From the NCBI RefSeq assembly GCF_900105835.1, contig NZ_LT629783.1, positions 2,232,001-2,296,000 on the forward strand: a stretch of 64,000 nucleotides of DNA, written 5' to 3'. The notes below the pieces were generated by a model. The model saw only the letters and a program-made list of their open reading frames with translations. It searched no databases and had not been told where the DNA came from. Of the stretch, positions 49,080 to 55,620 are shown piece after piece (positions within the stretch are counted from its first letter, which is position 1; every line of letters starts with the position of its first letter). Position numbers and translations under genes: made by a program. The DNA is from Pseudomonas fragi. Its GTDB lineage: Bacteria; Pseudomonadota; Gammaproteobacteria; Pseudomonadales; Pseudomonadaceae.

Positions 49080-49314
49080 ACATCTACTTATCCTTACCTC
49101 CGTGGAGTGTGTTCTACGCAGGTAAGGTGCAATACCCTACGTCAGCAAACACCAACACCTACTACATCTATATCTTTTAACTCACGACATCCAGCCAGTT
49201 TAGGACTTGGTTTAAACCGCCAATACCACCAAGCTGTAACTGAACCAATACTGTTTATCCCGACTTGGCGTAGCGAATATCCCCCACAAAAAATATTACG
49301 CGGGAGCACATTAG
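49080..49314. other. AT-rich junction upstream of hrpS
   Basis: This 235-base gap is visibly richer in A+T than the genes to its left. It carries one inverted repeat, CCTTACCT (49091) with AGGTAAGG (49120), separated by 21 bases. I see no hrp box, no REP and no ORF of note. It should contain the hrpS promoter, but no hexamer pair stands out. Confidence 0.6.
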
Positions 49315-50232
49315 ATGGGAGCTTTTCGCCCAGAAAAAGAACCTTTAAAAATATATCTTTTCAACGACAGTGAATTTGACACAACCGTCCGTAACGCGGC
49401 AACACAAAATATCGACATTTTGCTTCATGGCGAAACAGGCACTGGCAAAGATACATTAGCCGAGCAAATGCATGCTTTATCCGGGCGCAGCGGCCATTAT
49501 ATTGCACTTAATTGCGCGGCCATTCCCGAGAGCCTGGCGGAAAGCCAGTTGTTTGGTGTGACCCAGGGTGCATTTACCGGTGCCGTGAAGTCGCGGCCGG
49601 GCTTTATAGAGGCTTCTGACAAAGGCACGCTGTACCTCGATGAAATAGACAGCATGCCGCTGTCTTTACAGGCCAAGTTGTTACGCGCACTGGAGGCCCG
49701 AGGTATTGAACGCTTGGGCTCGACAGCGTTCATACCGGTCGACATGCGCGTGATTGCTTCGGCTCAAACCTGCCTGGCGCAACGGGTCGAACAAGGGCAG
49801 TTCAGACGTGACTTGTATTACCGCCTCAATGTGCTGAACCTGCACTTGCCGCCCTTGCGCGAGCGGCGCGAACAGATTGTTCCATTGTTCCAGACTCTGC
49901 TTCAGCGAGAAGCGCAATACTTCAACGTGTCTATACCGGTACTTGAGACTGCACTGCTTCAGCACCTGCTGTGCCATGACTGGCCTGGTAATGTCAGGGA
50001 GTTGCGCTCAGTTGCCAAGCGTTTGGTGCTAGGCCTGCCGCTGCAGTGCAAGGCTATGCGTGAACATGACGACGCACGCCTCAAGTTGAAAGTGCGCTTG
50101 CAGCAAATTGAAAAACTGCTGATTACAGACGCCTTGCGTCGCCACCTGCATTGTATCGATGCGGTTGTGCTTGAACTGGGCATTGCCAAGCGCACGCTGT
50201 ATCACCGGATGAAACAACTGGATATTTCTTAA
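49315..50232 (+). CDS. hrpS: HrpS/RspR-like sigma54 enhancer-binding activator
   Basis: A 305-aa activator with no receiver or sensor domain, like P. syringae HrpR and HrpS. The AAA+ domain has Walker A HGETGTGKDTLAEQMHA, the sigma54-contact loop QGAFTGAVKSR, and Walker B GTLYLDEIDSMPLSLQ. The C-terminal Fis-like helix-turn-helix is VVLELGIAKRTLYHRMKQL. It would switch on the sigma factor gene hrpL/rspL. A GGAG box lies 8 bases before the ATG. Only one such activator is present in the window; in P. syringae, hrpR and hrpS are adjacent. Confidence 0.92.
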   Translation: MGAFRPEKEPLKIYLFNDSEFDTTVRNAATQNIDILLHGETGTGKDTLAEQMHALSGRSGHYIALNCAAIPESLAESQLFGVTQGAFTGAVKSRPGFIEASDKGTLYLDEIDSMPLSLQAKLLRALEARGIERLGSTAFIPVDMRVIASAQTCLAQRVEQGQFRRDLYYRLNVLNLHLPPLRERREQIVPLFQTLLQREAQYFNVSIPVLETALLQHLLCHDWPGNVRELRSVAKRLVLGLPLQCKAMREHDDARLKLKVRLQQIEKLLITDALRRHLHCIDAVVLELGIAKRTLYHRMKQLDIS

Positions 50233-50244
50233 ATACTCGCCAAT

Positions 50245-50273
50245 GGAACTAAAGCCCTTGGGTTTATCACTTA
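50245..50273 (+). promoter_or_regulatory. hrp box of the pilin operon
   Basis: GGAACT at 50245-50250, 16 bases, then TCACTTA at 50267-50273. The P. syringae HrpL consensus is GGAACC-N15/16-CCACNNA, so there is one departure in each half. It lies 55 bases ahead of the first small ORF and after the hrpS stop. Confidence 0.78.
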
Positions 50274-50327
50274 TAAATCGAACCCACTTCCCGGTTCAAA
50301 TACACACTTATTCATTGAGGCCTCTTC

Positions 50328-50492
50328 ATGCTCCCACTCCTTGCTCTCGCACTCCCTCTTGTAAATAAAGTATCCAACACCCTTGGCGACATGACCAGAA
50401 TGCTGACAGGCGATATCCAGCGCTCTGCACCTCCAGTTTCCAAGAACATCACCATCAACTCAACCCAGATCCACAATAAGATTTCGTTCTAA
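50328..50492 (+). CDS. 54-residue ORF of unknown function, first in the hrp pilin operon
   Basis: A short reading frame directly downstream of the hrp box with a GAGG box 7 bases before its ATG. It encodes a hydrophobic N-terminus (LPLLALALPLVNKVSNTLG) and a polar C-terminus ending NSTQIHNKISF. I do not recognise it. Its position is that of hrpA in P. syringae, and its C-terminal Asn/Ile/aromatic ending loosely recalls a pilin tail, but it is too short for a normal HrpA. It could be a second pilin-like subunit, a leader peptide or a small secreted protein. Confidence 0.6.
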   Translation: MLPLLALALPLVNKVSNTLGDMTRMLTGDIQRSAPPVSKNITINSTQIHNKISF

Positions 50493-50523
50493 CCCCGGCC
50501 CTCAACTTTAAAGGAAACTACTC

Positions 50524-50766
50524 ATGCTCGGCATACTTCCATTTCTTGGCGCCATGTTCGGTGGCGGTCGTGGCAAAAGCGACGGCAGCGACGATCCGCT
50601 CACGGCACAGAAAGAATTTGCTCTTCAACAGGCCTGGACTAACGCACGTACCGCCATGGATAAAATGGAAAACGACGGTAAAAGCGCAAAAGCCAATGGT
50701 ATTACCGACTCTTATAACAAACAGATAAATGCCATGATTGAAAGTTCCAAAGCCATCAGGTTCTAA
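50524..50766 (+). CDS. hrpA: Short HrpA-like type III pilin subunit
   Basis: An 80-aa protein with a Gly-rich N-terminal part (LGILPFLGAMFGGGRGKSDG) and a helical C-terminal half. The last 16 residues, NKQINAMIESSKAIRF, match the pattern of the P. syringae HrpA tail (NKKISATATNAKGISY, from memory): N-K-x-I-x-A ... [NS]-[AS]-K-x-I-x-aromatic. HrpA polymerises into the surface pilus that carries effectors to plant cells. P. syringae HrpA is about 113 aa, so this one is short. A GGA-containing site precedes the ATG. Identification rests on tail pattern and position between hrpS and hrpB. Confidence 0.7.
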   Translation: MLGILPFLGAMFGGGRGKSDGSDDPLTAQKEFALQQAWTNARTAMDKMENDGKSAKANGITDSYNKQINAMIESSKAIRF

Positions 50767-50777
50767 CTCTGCTGCAC

Positions 50778-50801
50778 AGCCCCCATTCCTCTATGGGGGC
50801 T
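50778..50801 (+). terminator. Hairpin between the pilin gene and hrpB
   Basis: AGCCCCCAT at 50778-50786 pairs perfectly with ATGGGGGCT at 50793-50801 around a 6-base loop. There is no U tract, so it is more likely a partial attenuator or a 3' end stabiliser that raises pilin mRNA over the rest of the operon. Confidence 0.65.
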
Positions 50802-50858
50802 CCAGAAGAGCACGTTAAGCCATTGAATATGGATTCACCTCAGCGTTCGAGGTCTTAT

Positions 50859-51227
50859 ATGAAAATACACTCGCTTGCCATTGATACCCCGCAGGCGCCA
50901 GCCCTCCCGGACCTGCCATTGCCGCCCTCGGCAATAGCCGATATCAACTGGTTTAACACCACGCTAAAGCCCCCCATGACTGGTACGTCGACCCACATGC
51001 CAGCCGAAAACCGCATGCTCCAGCCGCTGAGCCAACGCTCGCAACTGTTACAAACCCTGTCGAACACCGCCGCTCGGGCCCTGCAAAAAGTCAGCAGCAG
51101 CACCGACCCTGTCGACATGCTCACCTCAACCCGGGCCATGTCGGCGTTTCACCTTGAAACCGTGCTGAGCGCCAAGATGATCAGTAAAACCTCGCAAGCC
51201 ATAGAAAAGCTCACCAATTTGTCCTAG
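50859..51227 (+). CDS. hrpB: Type III inner rod protein HrpB (SctI)
   Basis: A 122-aa protein close to the 124 aa of P. syringae HrpB. The C-terminal inner-rod signature of the YscI/HrpB family is seen in FHLETVLSAKMISKTSQAIEKL followed by TNLS. It forms the rod joining the basal body to the pilus. The ATG at 50859 (MKIHSLAIDTP) follows a GAGGT site at 7 bases and is preferred to upstream in-frame starts at 50793 or 50829. Confidence 0.85.
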   Translation: MKIHSLAIDTPQAPALPDLPLPPSAIADINWFNTTLKPPMTGTSTHMPAENRMLQPLSQRSQLLQTLSNTAARALQKVSSSTDPVDMLTSTRAMSAFHLETVLSAKMISKTSQAIEKLTNLS

Positions 51228-51235
51228 GTAACCTT

Positions 51236-51991
51236 ATGGCATCGCGCCCGATCAAGAGCGTATTCCTGATGTTCGTGTTGTGTATCGCCGGTTGTGGCGA
51301 AAGCGTGGAGCTGCATGGCCGGCTTTCTGAGCAGGAAGCCAATGAGGTGATCGCTGAACTGGCAGACAAACAGATCAGCGCCGAAAAAAGCACCTCCAAA
51401 AACGGTGTATCCGTGCGCGTGGCCGCGCAAGATATCAGCCGCGCCATCAATTCGCTGACGGCCGCCGGGCTACCCAGAATCGCACGTTCGACCCTGGGCG
51501 ATATTTTTCGCAAAGAAGGCGTCATCTCTACGCCACTGGAAGAACGTGCCCGCTATATCTACGCCCTGTCACAGGAGCTTGAAGCTACGCTGTCCAGGAT
51601 TGACGGGGTTATCGTGGCCCGCGTGCATGTGGTGCTGCCGGAGCGGATCGCGCCGGGTGAGGCCGTGCAGCCTGCCTCTGCCTCGGTGTTTATCAAACAT
51701 GACGCCAGACTGGACCCCGACAGCATCCAGTCGCAGGTACGGCGACTGGTGGCCAGCAGTATTCCGGGCATGGCCACGGCAATCGACAATCCCTACAAGA
51801 TAACCACGGTATTTGTGCCCGCCACTGCGTTTCAAGACAAACAGCATCTGGTGTTTTTCGGGCCATTTCTGCTGCCCGAACAACGTCTGGGCTTTTGGAA
51901 AAAAGCCTTCGCCGCAGCGGTGTTCGGCTGCCTGCTGGCAATCATTGCCCCACTTGCCTGGCTAACCTTGCGCAACAAGGGGGCGGCATGA
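51236..51991 (+). CDS. hrcJ: Type III inner-membrane ring lipoprotein HrcJ (SctJ)
   Basis: A 251-aa lipoprotein with signal peptide ending in the lipobox CIAGC. It contains the conserved YscJ/FliF segments LSEQEANEVIAELADKQI and RVHVVLPERIAPGE, and a C-terminal membrane helix (AVFGCLLAIIAPLAWLTL). It forms the MS ring with HrpQ/HrcD. It starts 8 bases after hrpB. Confidence 0.95.
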   Translation: MASRPIKSVFLMFVLCIAGCGESVELHGRLSEQEANEVIAELADKQISAEKSTSKNGVSVRVAAQDISRAINSLTAAGLPRIARSTLGDIFRKEGVISTPLEERARYIYALSQELEATLSRIDGVIVARVHVVLPERIAPGEAVQPASASVFIKHDARLDPDSIQSQVRRLVASSIPGMATAIDNPYKITTVFVPATAFQDKQHLVFFGPFLLPEQRLGFWKKAFAAAVFGCLLAIIAPLAWLTLRNKGAA

Positions 51992-52533
51992 ACGATACCG
52001 ACCTATGGCTGCTGTGGTGGGCTTGTGCCTGGCGCCACGCTCACCCGCACTGGCCCACGCTTGTTGCCACGCCCGCCGAACTGCGCAGCCTGCATGCAAA
52101 TGCCAGCAGCCGTTTCGGCATCACGCCCTGCCTGCCCTGCCCGCCTGCCGCCAGCCTGAGGCAACTGGCGTTGGCGCCACTTGCGCAGCATGACGCATGG
52201 TTGCAACGAATCGGGCATATCTGCCGCCCCGCACGCCCCACGGCACTGGACGCCACTGAGCGCCTGTGGTGCCAGCGCCTTGGCAAGGCATTGCGCCCTC
52301 AAGGCTGGCTTGAACCGGGCGATGATGTTTTGCAATTGCTCAGGGCATGGGTCGAGCCTGCGGTATGGCAACGCTTGCGATTGCGCTTTGCCCCTGCACG
52401 GATCCAGACACTGGAGCAAAAACCGCTGCTGGCCCTTTCTGCGGCCAAACTGCAGACGCTTTGGCAAACCGTGCTCTGGCACACACGGCTCGCTGTCGAG
52501 GGAAGCAACCATGCTGTCACGTCGCACCCTTGA
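51988..52533 (+). CDS. hrpD: Type III secretion protein HrpD (SctK-like)
   Basis: A 181-aa Trp- and Arg-rich protein starting MNDTDLWLLWWACAWRHAHP. It matches HrpD of P. syringae (about 176 aa) in length and position between hrcJ and hrpE. SctK-type proteins belong to the cytoplasmic sorting platform. Motif support is weak; context is the main argument. ATGA overlap with hrcJ and a 23-base overlap with hrpE. Confidence 0.8.
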   Translation: MNDTDLWLLWWACAWRHAHPHWPTLVATPAELRSLHANASSRFGITPCLPCPPAASLRQLALAPLAQHDAWLQRIGHICRPARPTALDATERLWCQRLGKALRPQGWLEPGDDVLQLLRAWVEPAVWQRLRLRFAPARIQTLEQKPLLALSAAKLQTLWQTVLWHTRLAVEGSNHAVTSHP

Positions 52534-53125
52534 ACTGCGGCCAGGCACCAGCGGGCTGCCCCAGACCCTGATCGCCAGCCAGACCCTGAGCGACTGCGGC
52601 CAGGCCAATGCCCTGCTGGCCCGGGCATGCGCTCAGGCTGATGAATTGCTGGACAACGCGCAACAAGCGGCCCGGACCCTGCTGCAAAAGGCCCACGATG
52701 AATTCTGGCAACAGGCCAATGTACAACTGGCGCACTGGCAACAGGAACATGGCGCCTTGTGTCAGGCCATTGAAATTCACGCCTCGCAAGTGGTCAGGCT
52801 GGCCCTCGCGCAATTGCTTGATGAGGTGCCGCCGCCTGCCCGTATCGACGCCTTGCTGAGGCAACTGCTGGCAGCCCAGTGCCCGCCCGTGAATGCCACC
52901 CTGCGCTGCCATCCACAGATGCTTGCTCCTGTGCGCCAGTGGCTGAGTGCCAACCCGGGCGGTGCATGGCAACTGCACACCGATGAGCGTCTCGACCCGG
53001 AGGCGCTGATGCTGGTTACCGCGCAACACGACCTGCGCATTGACTGGAGCCGCACGCTGCAGGCACTGCTGGCGCCCACGCCCGGCGATGGAACCGATGC
53101 GCCAGGCACCGCCACTGAGTCGTGA
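52511..53125 (+). CDS. hrpE: Type III ATPase stator HrpE (SctL)
   Basis: A 204-aa HrpE/YscL/FliH-family protein that anchors and restrains the secretion ATPase HrcN. An Ala/Gln-rich helical stretch (ACAQADELLDNAQQAARTLL) is followed by the globular C-terminal domain (LRIDWSRTLQALL). The ATG at 52511 is inside the end of hrpD. Its 3' end contains the hrp box for hrpF-hrcC-hrpT. Confidence 0.88.
   Translation: MLSRRTLELRPGTSGLPQTLIASQTLSDCGQANALLARACAQADELLDNAQQAARTLLQKAHDEFWQQANVQLAHWQQEHGALCQAIEIHASQVVRLALAQLLDEVPPPARIDALLRQLLAAQCPPVNATLRCHPQMLAPVRQWLSANPGGAWQLHTDERLDPEALMLVTAQHDLRIDWSRTLQALLAPTPGDGTDAPGTATES
53090..53118 (+). promoter_or_regulatory. hrp box of hrpF-hrcC-hrpT
   Basis: GGAACC at 53090-53095, exactly 16 bases, then CCACTGA at 53112-53118: a complete match to the HrpL consensus GGAACC-N15/16-CCACNNA. 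It lies within the last codons of hrpE and 28 bases before the hrpF ATG, the same place as the hrpC operon promoter of P. syringae. Confidence 0.92.
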
Positions 53126-53146
53126 ACATTGACCGATGGAGGATGT

Positions 53147-53365
53147 ATGGCTTCGTTCGAAAGTATCCAGCGCCGCATTGATGCCCGCTTTGTTCTGGCG
53201 CAAAAAAATCTGCATGAGATTGCCCTGAACAACCAGGGCGGCCCTGAAGACATGGCCCGCTTTCTGGACGCCGCGCGCAAAGTGGCCACTGCCACTTTTT
53301 CGATCAACGAGCAAACCCGATTCAAGCACAGCCTGACCAAAAGCATTATTGATGCGGTCCAATGA
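53147..53365 (+). CDS. hrpF: HrpF, pilin-associated type III protein
   Basis: A 72-aa protein starting MASFESIQRRIDARFVLAQKN, matching the size (about 74 aa) and place of P. syringae HrpF, which binds the pilin HrpA and is needed for its stability. Predicted mostly helical. A GGAGG box lies before the ATG at 53147. Its stop overlaps the hrcC start by 4 bases, so there is no space for hrpG, which follows hrpF in P. syringae. Confidence 0.85.
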   Translation: MASFESIQRRIDARFVLAQKNLHEIALNNQGGPEDMARFLDAARKVATATFSINEQTRFKHSLTKSIIDAVQ

Positions 53366-55386
53366 TGAACTGGAACCTGCGCACCTGCAGGCAGGCACTG
53401 TTGCCCTGGGCTTTTCTGCTGGCCGCCGAAGCACTGGCCGCTGTTCCCGAAGAGTGGAAAAACACGCCCTATGCCCATGAGGCCAATAACCGGGCGCTGC
53501 GTGTTTTTTTGCAGGACTTCGCCCATACCGTGGGCCTGCAACTGCAAATTGACGGGCCGCTGCAGGGTGTCGTAAACGGCAAGCTGCGGGCCGACACCCT
53601 GATCAAGCTGCTGGACAGGCTCGCACTCGAACACCGCTTCCAGTGGTTCGTGCATAACCACACGCTCTACATCAGCACCCTGGACCAACAAACCTCAGCC
53701 CGCCTTGAAGTGGCGGACGATACCATCGCCGATCTGAAACAGGCCCTGAGCCAGATAGGCCTGCTGGATGAGCGTTTCGGTTGGGGCGAGCTGCCCGATA
53801 TCGGCGTGGTTCTTGTGTCCGGGCCCAAACGCTATATAGAGCAGATCAGGCAGTTCAGCCGCAAACGTGCGCAGCCGGCGAATAAACAGGCTGTGTTGAA
53901 TTTCCCGCTGCAGTTCGCCAACGCGGCCGATCGGCAGATCGACTATCGCGGTGAAAAACTGAATATTCCGGGCATCGCCAGCCTGCTGCGCGGGCTGGTT
54001 GATGCCAAGCCATCTGCCCCGTTCAATGTTCTCTCCCCGCGCACCTCACCGATACCCGGTATTGCCGCCAACATGCCTTATCCAAGCATGCCCCCCTTGC
54101 TCGCGCAGGCCCCCGAGCTGAAATCCTCAGGCCAGAACGCCATTCGCGTGGAGGCCGATGTGCGTAATAACAGCGTGCTGATCTACGACGCCAGCGAACG
54201 CCGGTCGCTGTATCAAGCGCTGATCGCCGAGCTGGATGTGCCGCGCAAACTGGTGGAAATAGACGCGGTGATTGTCGATATCAACCGCACCCAACTCAAC
54301 CAGCTGGGGATAAACTGGGGCTTGCAGAACGGCCGTTTTGGGGCAGCCACAGGCGTGTCGGGCAGTGCCTCGACCACCGTGTCGACGATCCAGATTGATC
54401 GCTTTGCTGCCCAGATCAAGGCCCTTGAGGCGCGCGGCCTGGCCACGGTGGTGTCCAACCCCTCGATCATGACCCTGGAAAACCAGCCCGCGGTGATCGA
54501 TTTCAATCGCACGCACTATATCCAGGCCATAGGCGAGGGGGTGGCCACTATCCAGCCGGTGACCACAGGCACCAGCTTTCAGGTGATCCCCAGGGTGATA
54601 GAGGCCAATGGCGCCAGGCAGATTCACCTGATCATCGACATTGAGGACGGCACCTTTGCCAATCAACCAGGGCCGCAATCCACACCGGATGTGCGCAAAG
54701 GCAATGTCAGTACCCAGGCGGTAATCCAGGAACAGCAATCCCTGGTCATCGGCGGCTTTCATGTTTCCGAAGCTGTCGACAGCCTCGATCGCGTCCCTGT
54801 GCTGGGGCAGATTCCCTGGCTGGGCAAGTGGCTGTTTTCGTCCTCGCACAACACTCAAAATCGCCGTGAACGACTGTTTATTCTGACGCCACGCCTGATC
54901 GGCGATCAGACCCATCCCGCACGCTATTTACCGCAAGCGGATCAGGCGCAACTGGAGGCGGCACTTAGCCCCTTGGCGCGGCGTGCAGCCAGGCAACCGG
55001 TGATCCCGCGCGCCGAGATTGCCCAGGTATTCAGCCAACTGGTCAGAGGCCATGTTCCCGCTCATTTCAGCGCCATGCCGATGCCTGCACCTGCGCGCAA
55101 TCTGTGTAAAACACCGGGGTCTACAAGGGTCGATGGCGACCGTCATCAATGGTACGAAAGCGCGGATTACAACGTGGCCGTGCTGGTCATGCACAACCGC
55201 AGCCAGCACCGCGTGCGCATCGATGAACGTGACTGCAGCTCGGCCAGCACCCTGGCGGTCAGTGTCTGGCCGAGCCCGTGGCTGGCGCCCGGCGAGCGCG
55301 CCGAAGTGTTTATCGCCACCCGGGCGCCCGATATCGATGCCCGCACCACCGAACCTCGACCATCATTGCTGGGGGCCTCGCCATGA
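53362..55386 (+). CDS. hrcC: Type III outer-membrane secretin HrcC (SctC)
   Basis: A 674-aa secretin forming the outer-membrane ring. A Sec signal peptide (to about residue 27, LLAAEALA) is followed by N-domains with the STN-like region, then the secretin core with IDAVIVDINRTQLNQLGINWG and the signature VPVLGQIPWLGKWLFSS. A tail of about 130 residues after the core has three Cys and resembles the extra domain of other Hrc1 secretins. It is translated with hrpF and hrpT through overlaps of 4 bases. Confidence 0.96.
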   Translation: MMNWNLRTCRQALLPWAFLLAAEALAAVPEEWKNTPYAHEANNRALRVFLQDFAHTVGLQLQIDGPLQGVVNGKLRADTLIKLLDRLALEHRFQWFVHNHTLYISTLDQQTSARLEVADDTIADLKQALSQIGLLDERFGWGELPDIGVVLVSGPKRYIEQIRQFSRKRAQPANKQAVLNFPLQFANAADRQIDYRGEKLNIPGIASLLRGLVDAKPSAPFNVLSPRTSPIPGIAANMPYPSMPPLLAQAPELKSSGQNAIRVEADVRNNSVLIYDASERRSLYQALIAELDVPRKLVEIDAVIVDINRTQLNQLGINWGLQNGRFGAATGVSGSASTTVSTIQIDRFAAQIKALEARGLATVVSNPSIMTLENQPAVIDFNRTHYIQAIGEGVATIQPVTTGTSFQVIPRVIEANGARQIHLIIDIEDGTFANQPGPQSTPDVRKGNVSTQAVIQEQQSLVIGGFHVSEAVDSLDRVPVLGQIPWLGKWLFSSSHNTQNRRERLFILTPRLIGDQTHPARYLPQADQAQLEAALSPLARRAARQPVIPRAEIAQVFSQLVRGHVPAHFSAMPMPAPARNLCKTPGSTRVDGDRHQWYESADYNVAVLVMHNRSQHRVRIDERDCSSASTLAVSVWPSPWLAPGERAEVFIATRAPDIDARTTEPRPSLLGASP

Positions 55387-55586
55387 GCCGCCTGATCACG
55401 TTGGCCATGACCGCAGCCCTGATGGCGCTGCTGCAAGGCTGTACTCCCTATTGCCGGGGCGACCTGTGCGAGCGCCCGGCCTCCAGCGCCAGCGCGCTGG
55501 TGATCTGGTGGCCGCCGCAAATGCGCAGTGAAACAGGCCCGAACGCTGAGCGTTCAGACCATCAAGTCGTGCCCCTGGAACGATAA
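55383..55586 (+). CDS. hrpT: Outer-membrane lipoprotein HrpT
   Basis: A 67-aa lipoprotein with signal peptide MSRLITLAMTAALMALLQGC (lipobox LQGC) and a short mature part with CRGDLCERP. P. syringae HrpT is the same size and is thought to help place the secretin. It follows hrcC with a 4-base overlap. No hrpV follows; only 34 bases separate it from the convergent effector gene. Confidence 0.86.
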   Translation: MSRLITLAMTAALMALLQGCTPYCRGDLCERPASSASALVIWWPPQMRSETGPNAERSDHQVVPLER

Positions 55587-55589
55587 ACC

Positions 55590-55617
55590 CGCCTGCCTGA
55601 AGCTCAGGCAGGCGTTT
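55590..55617. terminator. Bidirectional hairpin between hrpT and the effector gene
   Basis: CGCCTGCCTGA (55590-55600) pairs perfectly with TCAGGCAGGCG (55604-55614) around a 3-base loop, with TTT on the plus side and a GGGTTT tail on the minus side. It ends both convergent transcripts. Confidence 0.8.
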
Positions 55618-55620
55618 GCC

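Noticed and set aside
49315..50232. General NtrC-type regulator unrelated to type III secretion
   Set aside because: It lacks any receiver domain, has HrpR/HrpS length, and lies directly before a hrp box and the pilin operon.
50328..50492. Calling the 54-aa ORF HrpZ or HrpA outright
   Set aside because: It is far too short for a harpin, and the better pilin tail match is in the next gene; left as unknown.
53129..53146. Upstream start for hrpF giving 78 residues
   Set aside because: The extra residues MTDGGC overlap the ribosome-binding site GGAGG of the ATG at 53147, which matches the HrpF family start.
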